From assembly GCA_035638255.1 (NCBI GenBank), contig DASRAJ010000087.1, positions 1 to 64,000 of the forward strand: DNA of 64,000 bases, written 5' to 3'. Numbering within the stretch: the first letter of the stretch is position 1; every line of letters starts with the position of its first letter. The position numbers were made by a program, and so were the translations under genes. Shown in pieces: positions 46,124 through 55,020 of the stretch. Source of the DNA: DASRAJ01 sp035638255. Lineage in GTDB: Bacteria; Bacteroidota; Bacteroidia; Chitinophagales; UBA10324. Under the pieces are notes generated by a model. The model ran no database searches and was not told the DNA's origin. It was given only the letters and a program-made list of their open reading frames with translations.

Positions 46124-46604
46124 TATTGTAAAAATGTAGAAAGCACCCACAATTCTCAATAGCGTTTATCTGCCTGCTACCCTATCTCTCGCAAAAAATT
46201 CCGCCAGTTTTTTACTCAATAATTTTTAACGGAAAAAAACTGTCACAATTTTCCGACGCCTAAAATCTCAACTGCGCAGTCTGCTTATTGTTTTTCCATT
46301 TTGTTCAGAAGTCAATAAATCAAAATGGAAAAACAAAAAAGTTCAATCAATCAAAAGCAATCAGCAGCACTTGAGCGAGTTTATCGTGCTTGCAATTATG
46401 GTGGTGAGCCTTCATTTATTGTTGAGGGTGTTTGTGTCAGTGTCTATGGTGTTTCATTCGCCATCACACTTTTTCAGCATGAGCTTGAGTTATTCGGTTT
46501 GTTGTGTCGTTTCTCAGGTGAGTGTGTCTTCGTTTATAGTCCACTCTATTGAGGGTGGTATCTTTCAGTTTCTATTTCCATAATTATTGCTCATTATCCA
46601 TTCG
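46124..46604. other. Gap after hsdR with one doubtful small ORF
   Basis: This stretch holds no conserved gene I recognise. A doubtful small ORF (46325-46552, 75 aa, MEKQKSSINQKQSAALERVY...) has a clean ATG and a hydrophilic start followed by Cys/Val-rich residues. It may be a real small gene or chance. Confidence 0.3.
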
Positions 46605-46908
46605 CCTGTTCCTTCGCTTTGCTCAGTCGAATTTGCGTAAACAAAAATCAAACTCCTGCTCATTCCACTTCGTTTCATTCGAGTTTGCGAAAACAAAATC
46701 ACACTCCTGCTCATTCGCTTCGCTCATTCGAGTTCGTGAAGCAATATCATACTCCTGCTCACTTCGCTTCGCTGCGTTCGAGTTCGTGAAATCAATATCA
46801 CTCGCCTGCTCATTCGGCTTTCGCCTCATTCGAGTTTGCGAAAACAATAGCACTCGCCTGTTCCTTCGCTTCGCTCAGTCGAATTTGCGAAAAGAAAAAA
46901 CCTCTCGC
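46605..46908. repeat. Six imperfect ~51-bp tandem repeats
   Basis: Units begin with CCTGYTC at 46605, 46655, 46706, 46754, 46805 and 46857 (spacing 48-52 bp). Each holds a CATTCGAGTTTGCGAAAAC-like core and TTCGCTTCGCT runs. An ORF (46549-47058) reads through by chance and gives a repeat-derived peptide; it is not considered real. Confidence 0.75.
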
Positions 46909-48191
46909 TCGCAAACCTCGCAACATCGTGCGGTGAAAAAAAGCACTCGTTGCTCCTGTTTGCGTTCCGTTCGTGGCAACTGCAATCTGCGATTGCGAGC
47001 TCTCCCGGTTGAAAAAGGCTCGGCTTGCCACTCACTACGGCTGCACGAGTTTCAGTAACTCCGAAGTGTGTCGTTCTATCGTGGCTAAGAAAAAGCTGCG
47101 GTGTGCTTCGCACTTCTCTTTTAACTGCTTCTCCACTTCGTTCTAAAGCAGGAAAAACCTTCCCTCAAACCTCTCGCAGGTAAAGCGGTGTTCGTTTCAG
47201 CAAGGCAATACAAAAAGACACGCCAAACCATTGCATTCATTGCCATTGATAAATAATTTTCAGCGGTAATGGCAATCAATGCAATGCCCTTCGGGTGCTT
47301 CGCAGTTTGTCATGCTTTTCATTGCCTTGCTTCAACTCACCAGCGGCTTTCTGTCTGTGGCTTTATGTTCGTTATCAAAAATTGAAATCAAGGTCTCACA
47401 AAAAGCCACATCCATCGCCGCTGTCAATTGGCTCGCCTGCTACCCTCACTCGGCTGCGTGGCTGCTTCGCCCTTCGGGTCATGGTTTTTGTTCAACACAC
47501 AATGCTTGCCTTCGCCTGAATCAATCGCACAAGCATTTGCTGACAGCACAAAAAACAAAAACACATGCCAGCCACTTGTGTTTTCAACATAGCTGCAAAC
47601 CGTCCTCCTTCGTCGGTCTTTAGTTTGCAGCACCTCGTTCGGACTCGCAACGGCGAGCGACACAGCGTCCGCAAACCGTTCCGTTGCACTCCACTATTTG
47701 CAGCCGCTCTTGCTGACGCCTGCTCAAGGCTGTTTTACGCTGCGCTTTGCTTGACAAAAAAAAATAAAGAGGGGAAGAGCAGGGAAAAAAATCACAGAAA
47801 GAAAAAAAATGAAAAACAAAAAAAGAAAATGCCATTTGCCTGCAACATGATTCGCTTCACTTCATTCACTATTTCCTCATTACGCTCATTACGTTTCGTG
47901 ATCCGTTCGCTTCGCTCCCGGACACTTCACTTCATTTCGCTCCATTCGTCAGACGTTCATTCGTTACGCTCACAAGTTTCGGCAACGCACGCAAGAGAAG
48001 ACTCATTCATTCACTTCATGAATGCCTGCCCATGTTTCATTCCGTGCTGGATTTGCTTTGCCTTCACACAAAGCAAACACGCAAGCAAATTCACAGCACT
48101 CCATTTCACGCTTGACTATTCATTGCGTTCATTCAATCGCTTCACTTGCCTTTCCGCCCGGCAAAAAATTAAAAACTTGTATTTTCATCTC
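46909..48191. other. About 1.3 kb of repeat-rich non-coding DNA
   Basis: Dense in TTCGCT, TTCATT and CACTTC words, with no coherent protein frame. It includes a 19-bp inverted repeat with one mismatch (CATTGCATTCATTGCCATT at 47229-47247 and AATGGCAATCAATGCAATG at 47268-47286, 20-nt loop). The 3' part (about 47880-48170) shares blocks with 48788-49000. Long frames here lack conserved residues. Confidence 0.6.
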
Positions 48192-48536
48192 ATGAAAGTA
48201 TTCCTACTATCAATTGTGCTTCTTGTCTCCATAGGCAGCAAGGCACAAACGATTTCTGCTGACAGTACCAAGTACTATCTCAACAAGCAGGTTACAGTCT
48301 GTGATGAAGTTGCGAGTACATTCGTCAGCGAAAAGGGAACAACTTTTTTAAATTTTGGTGATGGTTATCCTAATCAGGATTTTTCAGTTGTCATTTATCA
48401 AGTGGATGCAAATAAGTTCAATAACCTGTCAGGACTAAAAGGAAAATCAATTTGTGTTTCAGGACTAATTAAAGAATACAACCATAAACCTTCACTTATT
48501 CTCTCTGACCCTTCTCAGCTTCATGTCAGCAAATGA
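48192..48536 (+). CDS. Small secreted OB-fold-like protein
   Basis: 114 aa from ATG 48192, where a signal peptide begins (MKVFLLSIVLLVSIGSKAQ). The long frame upstream to 47565 lies in repeat DNA. The mature part matches a known OB-fold pattern: YLNKQVTVCDEVAST, FLNFGDGYPNQDFSVVIY and GKSICVSGLIKEY, ending in LILSDPSQL. Usually it binds nucleic acid or other ligands; the role here is unknown. It overlaps the next gene by 14 nt. Confidence 0.7.
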   Translation: MKVFLLSIVLLVSIGSKAQTISADSTKYYLNKQVTVCDEVASTFVSEKGTTFLNFGDGYPNQDFSVVIYQVDANKFNNLSGLKGKSICVSGLIKEYNHKPSLILSDPSQLHVSK

Positions 48537-48774
48537 ATTCAATACGATACAAAACATAAATGATCGTGCTGACATAGTTTGGGCACACGGCAAACCCGTT
48601 GATGAAAGAGTAAATTATCGGAAATACACGATAGCAATTTACTCGCTATTCGATTTTTATGTTGAAGTTTGGTTAACTGCTACACAAGAAGCTATTGAAA
48701 AGGTTCACGCTCTTGAATCTGAGGAAGATTGGAAAGGATTCCTTGAGAGTGTTCGACTGAAACACTTGATGTAA
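48523..48774 (+). CDS. Small protein of unknown function
   Basis: 83 aa, hydrophilic, starting MSANEFNTIQNINDRADI. It has a strand-rich middle (YTIAIYSLFDFYVEVWLTA) and a helical end (EDWKGFLESVRLK). The overlap with the OB-fold gene suggests coupled translation. No domain recognised. Confidence 0.55.
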   Translation: MSANEFNTIQNINDRADIVWAHGKPVDERVNYRKYTIAIYSLFDFYVEVWLTATQEAIEKVHALESEEDWKGFLESVRLKHLM

Positions 48775-48787
48775 AAAAAATCCACTG

Positions 48788-49000
48788 TTCTTCGTTCAGT
48801 TCATTCATTACGTTCATCCGCTCGTCATCCGTTTCGCTTTCCGTCCGCTACGCTCCCGGACGCTTCACTACTTCCTCACTACTTCACTTCATTCATTTCA
48901 CTAACCTCAGAACCGCACTGCAAGAGAAGCTCATTTCATTCGCTTCACTTGCCTTCCCCGACCCGCAAAAAATCGGACTTAAAAAAAAGGACTATAATAG
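48788..49000. repeat. Spacer resembling the region upstream of 48192
   Basis: It shares CGCTCCCGGAC-CTTCACT, GCAAGAGAAG and TTCGCTTCACTTGCC with 47880-48170, in the same order, and ends at a similar A-rich run before the next gene. A TATAAT-like box (TATAATAG) at about 49002 precedes the next gene. Confidence 0.55.
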
Positions 49001-49028
49001 AATCCAACGAATTGATTGTATTAAAATC

Positions 49029-49463
49029 ATGGCGACATTTAAAAGCAGCATCGACGTAGTACCGGTTACAGGTGACTATTGGTGTACATCAGATAGGACT
49101 CATGAACATCTTGAGGCAGGAACGAAATTTCCACCATGCTCCAACCGCGACCATCACAGCTATAACTACTGGACGAATGTGAATCCTTACCCACCACCGC
49201 CTCCTCCATCTATTCCCGATTACTTGCATGAACGATTTAGCGTAATGCTCCGTGTTGAAGGTGTCGTTAAGAGAGTGCAAATCCGTCCACAGCGCCGCAC
49301 GATCAACCTTCATTTGATCCCTTCTCAATACGCCATTAGCGTAGTAAATCGCACTTACGACGAATTATATCAGGATCATCGCGGTTGGCATTTGAAATAC
49401 CATCATGGTGATGTTCAGTTGCTCAAAGAGTTGTTAAATGAGATTAACAACCATTACAAATAG
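49029..49463 (+). CDS. Hypothetical protein with degenerate zinc-ribbon-like start
   Basis: 144 aa. The N-terminal part GDYWCTSDRTHEHLEAGTKF followed by PPCSNRDHHSYNYW resembles a YjzC-type zinc ribbon with one cysteine missing. A proline run (PPPPPP, about 55-60) separates it from a C-terminal part (FSVMLRVEGVVKRVQIRPQ). Function unknown; cytoplasmic. Confidence 0.55.
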   Translation: MATFKSSIDVVPVTGDYWCTSDRTHEHLEAGTKFPPCSNRDHHSYNYWTNVNPYPPPPPPSIPDYLHERFSVMLRVEGVVKRVQIRPQRRTINLHLIPSQYAISVVNRTYDELYQDHRGWHLKYHHGDVQLLKELLNEINNHYK

Positions 49464-49634
49464 GAATCTTTACCCTGAATTGAACCAAGTTAACCTTGCT
49501 CTTGCCTTTTCTCACAATGAAGTGTATTCATATTCGCTCTGACCACCCCTTACAAATCTTCAGTTCCTTCGTCGCGATTAACGACCTTTAGTAACTTTGA
49601 ACATTTGGAACAATAACAAACAGAAGAAGAGACA

Positions 49635-50660
49635 ATGAACTTTTCATACGAGGAAATATTCAGCATGTATGGTCAGTATGACAATAATTTTGTTACGCTG
49701 AACTTTCACCACAACAGTGAAGCATACCGCAGTTTCAAACCAACATTGATGGGCAGCTTCTTTTACACACTTGACGAAAGGCAGAAACTACAAGCGTTAA
49801 TTGCAACCGAAAATATACCACGAACAAATCAATACATTAAATTCAAGCCTTCAACACTTGAAGAACTTTCAGCCGACCAAATTGAAGCATTAGATAGACA
49901 TGGGATTCTGAATGCTGACATCGATGTTGTTTATAGTGCCAATCGTCCTCGCTATAACAGATTTATTCTTAAAGGAGAGAAGGATATACCAAACACAATT
50001 GAAGTTAAGTTTGACTCAAGTGGAATGGATTTGGATAGGTTTCGAATGGGTTTCTTTGGTTCAAGAATAAGAAACGGTTATAAACTTATTCCAGAGGAAG
50101 AGTTTGAATATTTCGGACTCCAATTATTTTACAATCCTGATTTTAAAATTGAAGAACACAAGGAAAAAATTCTTGACGGAGCAACCGGCAAAATAAAAGA
50201 GCCAATTCGCTACTATCAATTAAAAGCAAAGTTTCTGAAATCGGAATTGGTAGGTGAAGAGAGCAAAGAGTTTCAAGACATAATTAGCAGAAGAAGCGAA
50301 TTGAAAATTGCTATTCTCACTGACGAACTAAATCGTTCAACAGAAAAACTAAAAGATATTGCCGTTCAACATAAGGACGCCCTCAAGTCGCTTATTTACA
50401 TCTGCTCGCAGTTTGAAAGTGAAGTATTGCTGCCTTATGAAATTCCAATATGGTGGGACTTTGAACGCTTCCTGCACATTTATGTAAGGCATGTTAAAGA
50501 AACAAAAGTTGGAGAACGGTATGCAGAAAAAACAATCTTCCAATATAAATTCAAAGATGTAAGCAGAATTGTCAAAGCAGTAATTGAGAGTGTTTATACT
50601 GAAATAAAAGAACATTTCCTTCAAAATCCGACAGCGAATTTTAGAAGAATTGGTGCATGA
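49635..50660 (+). CDS. Protein of unknown function in the element
   Basis: 341 aa, hydrophilic and mainly helical towards the C-terminus (WWDFERFLHIYVRHVKETKV). No domain recognised. Downstream of its stop, 35 further codons in the same frame are protein-like (see findings), so the C-terminus may be truncated by a nonsense mutation. Its place between small genes and the terminase makes it a cargo gene of unknown role. Confidence 0.55.
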   Translation: MNFSYEEIFSMYGQYDNNFVTLNFHHNSEAYRSFKPTLMGSFFYTLDERQKLQALIATENIPRTNQYIKFKPSTLEELSADQIEALDRHGILNADIDVVYSANRPRYNRFILKGEKDIPNTIEVKFDSSGMDLDRFRMGFFGSRIRNGYKLIPEEEFEYFGLQLFYNPDFKIEEHKEKILDGATGKIKEPIRYYQLKAKFLKSELVGEESKEFQDIISRRSELKIAILTDELNRSTEKLKDIAVQHKDALKSLIYICSQFESEVLLPYEIPIWWDFERFLHIYVRHVKETKVGERYAEKTIFQYKFKDVSRIVKAVIESVYTEIKEHFLQNPTANFRRIGA

Positions 50661-50788
50661 AGTATTTCTTATGACGGCAATTATTACCGAGTGGAAATTG
50701 AACCAAGTGGTCGACTATTATCATTTCATCCATACAATGACAACGAAGACCGAGTGGCAGATACTTGAACGGACAATATAGTATATGC

Positions 50789-52306
50789 TTAAAACCTCAT
50801 TGCATTTCTATAAGTCCCGGTGTTTCTCATTCCAACTATCAGGGGCAGGTCAACTCTTGATTTAAAATTTAGCATCCATACAGCCCCTTCAATTGCGTCA
50901 GGAGCATCGTCATGATAACGGCTTCCTTTTTCAAACATAAGAAGCTGCTCTATCACTCTCTTCATTCCAATATCATTTTCTTCAGCTTCATTAAAGAAAA
51001 AAATTCCTCTCTCAAAGAGAGGCTGCATACTTTCAATTCTCTGAAACTTGTCAGGTTTGCTGCGAGAGTCTCCTTTTATTGGAATGTGTGTTCCGGTCTC
51101 TTCACCAACTTTCGTAAATTCATCAAGGAGCATATCTTGAAGAAAGTTGCTCTCCATGTAATAAAATATGGAAGTCTGTTGCGAGAATGTATTGTGAACT
51201 GTGTAATGCCATTGCACCATCCGCTTTACTGAAGATTGTTCAACAAATGCTTTGAGCAAATGGTACTCGCCAAGCGCAGTCTTACCTATGACAACAGTTG
51301 CTTTGAAATCGCTTTTCGTTCCACTTTTAAAACTTGGATCAGTGTACGAAACTATGTAGCGATATGATGAGAGAGGTTCAATTTTCTTGAACCGAATATC
51401 TTTCAGTTTGAAAACGCTTCCGTCAGTTATCGGATTATTGAAAAACTCTTTTTGCGCCCTCCGTTCTCCAATCGTTTCTACCACTTGTTGAATGTCTTCT
51501 TTGGTGTACTTTTCATTCCATGTGGGATTTCCTTTTTCATCCAATGCATTTATCACTGTGTGATAAATTCCCGGCACTTTTGAAAAATTAGCGACGATGG
51601 AATTTTTGTGAATCCGATTTCCTACAAGAACAAATCTTCCACGTCCCATATCCATTGTGTTGAAGAGTGCCTCAAGAATCCAGTCGAGTATCTTCGACAC
51701 TCTACTCTCATTTTGCACAAGCTCATCGTCATCAATGTCATCCACTACGATATAGTCCGGTCGATTTTGCCGATACCTTAATCCGCGAGGGCTTTGTCCG
51801 CGCCCAAGTGCAAAAAACGCCTTCGCATCTTTTGTTGTAAACCTTCCATCCTCCCAACTACCTTGATTAATTTGTTCTCCGAAGTCATGAATATATCGTT
51901 GATTGAATTGTAACTCCGCTTGTAAATCTCCGAGCAGTGTCTTCGCATTATCCTCGCTCTTACCAACAAGAATCATTACGCTCATTTCATTCTTAATCTT
52001 CAGCCAGAGGGGAATCATCAAATCAAAGTGAGTACTCTTCGCGTGTCCCCGTGCCCATTCAAAGAGTGCTCTCAATTTTTTGTTTCGCGCAACTTCATTT
52101 GCCGCATCAATCTGAAACTTGCCGCATTTGTTTTTTGCATAGTGCGGAAAGTAATAACTCACAAAAAATTCGTAGTCGAGCTTTGCTCTCTCTACTCTTT
52201 CTGTCTTTTCAGCTTCGCTTTCAAAGCCATTCAAAACAGTTAACTCTTGCACTTTCGTGCAATGAGTTTTCCATCTCAGTAAACTTTGTTTGCTTACCTT
52301 CATCAC
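50789..52306 (-). CDS. Phage terminase large subunit (TerL)
   Basis: 505 aa, usual length. ATPase: Walker A-like ARGHAKST (85-92) and Walker B YIVVDDIDDDE (about 185-195). Nuclease: Asp323 in SYTDPSFKSG, and the HDDAPDAIEG cluster (about 465-474). The motor packages DNA into the prohead and cuts it. Minus strand, opposed to the other head genes. Closest by layout to Mu gp28-type terminases. It overlaps TerS by 4 nt. Confidence 0.9.
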   Translation of the reverse strand: MMKVSKQSLLRWKTHCTKVQELTVLNGFESEAEKTERVERAKLDYEFFVSYYFPHYAKNKCGKFQIDAANEVARNKKLRALFEWARGHAKSTHFDLMIPLWLKIKNEMSVMILVGKSEDNAKTLLGDLQAELQFNQRYIHDFGEQINQGSWEDGRFTTKDAKAFFALGRGQSPRGLRYRQNRPDYIVVDDIDDDELVQNESRVSKILDWILEALFNTMDMGRGRFVLVGNRIHKNSIVANFSKVPGIYHTVINALDEKGNPTWNEKYTKEDIQQVVETIGERRAQKEFFNNPITDGSVFKLKDIRFKKIEPLSSYRYIVSYTDPSFKSGTKSDFKATVVIGKTALGEYHLLKAFVEQSSVKRMVQWHYTVHNTFSQQTSIFYYMESNFLQDMLLDEFTKVGEETGTHIPIKGDSRSKPDKFQRIESMQPLFERGIFFFNEAEENDIGMKRVIEQLLMFEKGSRYHDDAPDAIEGAVWMLNFKSRVDLPLIVGMRNTGTYRNAMRF

Positions 52307-52734
52307 TTCGTGATTTTACTCTGAATGAATAGGTCTTGATAGTGATTATTTCGCTGCGCGAAGTCCATATTCACTCCCATAAGCCACCGATTATAATCTT
52401 CAAATACTTCAATGAAAGTTTCAAGGGTTGCTTTCTTTTCAAGTTTATCAATAGATGAAGCAAGCTTTGCAATCGAATCTACTTCGCGTCCGCTCAGTAA
52501 TCGATTCTCATCTTTCGCCGCATCTACAATCTTTAATGTTTGATTGTGAAGCAGGGAAATGATTTGTTGCTTGGTTAAACTTCTTGTATCGCGCATCTCT
52601 TCCCACTTACCTTTTTGCTTTCTCTCAATAAATGTTTTTTCAGACCATCCGACTACTTCGCAAATTTCTTTTTGACTTTTTTCAGTCTTCAAGAAGAGTG
52701 TTCGTGCTACTTCTGCTTTCTGTGTATTGTTCAT
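52303..52734 (-). CDS. Terminase small subunit-like protein (TerS)
   Basis: 143 aa from ATG 52734 (MNNTQKAEVARTLFLKTEKS); the longer frame to 52917 adds an unlikely N-terminus that overlaps the divergent gene. An N-terminal HTH (QKEICEVVGWSEKTFIERKQ) is typical of small terminases, which recognise the packaging site. The rest is helical (LSGREVDSIAKLASSIDKLE). The gene lies directly before TerL, in a two-gene minus-strand operon. Confidence 0.75.
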   Translation of the reverse strand: MNNTQKAEVARTLFLKTEKSQKEICEVVGWSEKTFIERKQKGKWEEMRDTRSLTKQQIISLLHNQTLKIVDAAKDENRLLSGREVDSIAKLASSIDKLEKKATLETFIEVFEDYNRWLMGVNMDFAQRNNHYQDLFIQSKITK

Positions 52735-52893
52735 TTTATTTATCAGAGTAAAATCCGAGCTCAAAATTTCTGCTTCCTTGAGGAATATCTCAAAGCAAAA
52801 TGTTTCAACTCGATGCAAAGCCAGGAAATCCCTGACAGTGAAGTAATGATGTGCTTGAGTGCCGCTTAATTTTATTCCGAAAACAAATTTGCA

Positions 52894-54012
52894 TTGGAGA
52901 GTTACGTCATAAATCAAGGTGATGGTCAGGCAGAAATTTTGCTTTACGGTTTCATCGGTGCATGGAAAGATACGGACAGCAGGCGGTTTATTTCCGACTT
53001 TAAGAAACTTGAATCATCAAATTCAAAAATCAATGTTCGCATCAATTCAGGAGGAGGCGATGTGTTTGAGGGAATCACGATTTACAACACACTGAAAAAT
53101 TCACCCTCTGAAATTGATGTATACATAGACGGGGTGGCAGCCTCAATGGCATCGGTGATTGCTCTTGCTGGGAAAAAGATTTTCATGTCGCGCTATGCTC
53201 AACTGATGATCCATCGTGTTTCAGGAAGCGCAAATGGAGACTCTGAAAAACTTCGTGAGACAGCCGCCTTGATGGATGAGCTTCAAAAATCATTGCTTGC
53301 TATCTATTCAGATAAAACAGGTAAAGACGTATCCTCCATCGAAAGTACATGGATGCAAAGAGGGAAAGATTCTTGGTTCAATGCTACCGAAGCAGTTCAA
53401 GAAAAACTTGTTGATGAAGTATTTGACGGTGTAATTAAAAGAGCACCTAAGAAATCAAATACGGCAGAAGAAGCATGGCAATTCTACAATTTGCAAATAC
53501 AAAACTCGATCAATCAAAGTCACATGGAAATATTATCGCAGTTCATTTCATTCTACAACTTAAATGAGAATGCAACAGTACAAGACATTCTTGCGGCAAT
53601 GCAAACTCAATCGAATCAGAATCATGATCTAAAGGACGAAAATGAAAAACTGAAGCAGCAGAATTCTGAGTTTGAAAACCAGCTTCGGGAAGCTCAAAAA
53701 CAAAAGGTGAAAGACCTGATTGATTCTGCAATTAAATCGAAGTTCATAACAGAAGAACAGCGAGCCACCTACACTTCACTGGCAGAATCAAATTTCGAAG
53801 CAACTAAAGTTGCTCTCAATGCAATTACTCCCTACCGGAGTATTGCATCACATTTACAGATCACTGATGATTCTCAGGAAGAGTACAAAACCTTTCGTGA
53901 ATATCAAGAGAAAGCACCTCAGCTTCTGGCGGAAATGAAAGAAAGGGATATTGAGAAATACAAATCACTCTACAAAAAAGAGTTTGGTAAAAATCCATCA
54001 TTAAAAAACTAA
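52894..54012 (+). CDS. ClpP-type head maturation protease with scaffold-like tail
   Basis: 372 aa from TTG 52894; no upstream in-frame ATG exists (stop at 52867) and no good alternative. The N-terminal ClpP-like protease has the likely catalytic Ser84 (DGVAASMAS) and His107 (LMIHRVSG). The C-terminal ~170 residues are a charged coiled coil (DLKDENEKLKQQNSEFENQL), as in protease-scaffold fusions of tailed phages. Divergent from TerS. Followed 6 nt later by the major capsid gene. Confidence 0.88.
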   Translation: MESYVINQGDGQAEILLYGFIGAWKDTDSRRFISDFKKLESSNSKINVRINSGGGDVFEGITIYNTLKNSPSEIDVYIDGVAASMASVIALAGKKIFMSRYAQLMIHRVSGSANGDSEKLRETAALMDELQKSLLAIYSDKTGKDVSSIESTWMQRGKDSWFNATEAVQEKLVDEVFDGVIKRAPKKSNTAEEAWQFYNLQIQNSINQSHMEILSQFISFYNLNENATVQDILAAMQTQSNQNHDLKDENEKLKQQNSEFENQLREAQKQKVKDLIDSAIKSKFITEEQRATYTSLAESNFEATKVALNAITPYRSIASHLQITDDSQEEYKTFREYQEKAPQLLAEMKERDIEKYKSLYKKEFGKNPSLKN

Positions 54013-54018
54013 AATACA

Positions 54019-54927
54019 ATGGCTATTCAAAAAGAAATATGGACGAGTTACATTGCTGCAAATCTTTTCAAGGATAATGAGTTTCTGAATTACGCCTTCA
54101 ATGCGGATCAGTACGTGTTAGAAGGGAAAGTAGTTCATATTGCGAATGCCGGTAGTACAGCGACCATTGTTAAGAACAGAACTTCGCTTCCTGCAACTGT
54201 TATCCAGCGTACAGATGTTGATGTCACTTACTCAATTGATGAATTCACGACCGACCCGATTTTAATTCCAAACGCCGACACCGTAGAGTTGTCCTATTCG
54301 AAACTTGACAATGTAATGTCCGAGTACGAAGCCGCTCTTCGTCAGCTTGTCGCTGACTGGATGCTCTACAATTGGCGGGCAGAGAATTCAACTTCAATTG
54401 TTCGCACTACAGGTGGAAACGTCACAGCACATTTGCCATCGGCGACAGGAACAAGAAAAAAATTTACCCTTGCTGATGTTAAATCAGCTCGTTTACTTCT
54501 CAATAAGCAAAATGTTCCCAAAGATGATCGTTATCTGATTATTGATAGCGATATGTATGACCAGCTTATGGATGAATTGAACATTTCAACCTACCGTGAA
54601 TCATCAAAGGAACTGGATTTGCCAAAAGGAGTGATTGGAAAGATTTACGGCTTCTACCTAATGGAGCGCACTACTGTAGCCGTTGCAAATAACGCAGGTA
54701 CTCCAGTGATTCAAACTCCCGGAACAGCGGGTGCAGCTACTGACAATGGTGTGGCATTAGGATGGCAAAAGAGCTGTGTAGAACGTGCGCTTGGCACTGT
54801 GGACTTCTTCGAAAATCTTGGCGACCCGACTTACTACGGCGACATCTATTCTGCCCTTATACGCATGGGTGGTAGGAAACGAAGAAACGATCAAAAAGGA
54901 ATCGTTGCGATTATTCAACAACCGTAG
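54019..54927 (+). CDS. Major capsid protein
   Basis: 302 aa, no signal peptide. Typical capsid traits: many strands, IDEFTTDPILIPNADTVELS, ADWMLYNWRAE, and a C-terminal end with VDFFENLGDPTYYGDIYSAL. The position directly after the protease/scaffold gene is the usual one for the HK97-like capsid protein. No other gene in the element can supply this role. Confidence 0.8.
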   Translation: MAIQKEIWTSYIAANLFKDNEFLNYAFNADQYVLEGKVVHIANAGSTATIVKNRTSLPATVIQRTDVDVTYSIDEFTTDPILIPNADTVELSYSKLDNVMSEYEAALRQLVADWMLYNWRAENSTSIVRTTGGNVTAHLPSATGTRKKFTLADVKSARLLLNKQNVPKDDRYLIIDSDMYDQLMDELNISTYRESSKELDLPKGVIGKIYGFYLMERTTVAVANNAGTPVIQTPGTAGAATDNGVALGWQKSCVERALGTVDFFENLGDPTYYGDIYSALIRMGGRKRRNDQKGIVAIIQQP

Positions 54928-55020
54928 ACAGTTAACTTTTCTCTGTTGATAAAGATTACTCTCTTTTGTAAAGAGGAATTTTATTTCTTTGGTGTTTCAA
55001 CCAATCCCTGCCACTGCTAA

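Noticed and set aside
46605..46908. CRISPR array
   Set aside because: The repeat units are contiguous, with no unique spacers, and no cas gene lies nearby.
46549..47058. 169-aa ORF in the 51-bp repeat array
   Set aside because: The product is a string of near-identical peptides (SFASLIRVRE-type) from the tandem repeat; no promoter or conserved domain.
47565..48191. N-terminal 209 codons of the long frame 47565-48536
   Set aside because: They lie in repeat-rich DNA and are unlike any secreted protein; the real gene starts at ATG 48192 where the signal peptide begins.
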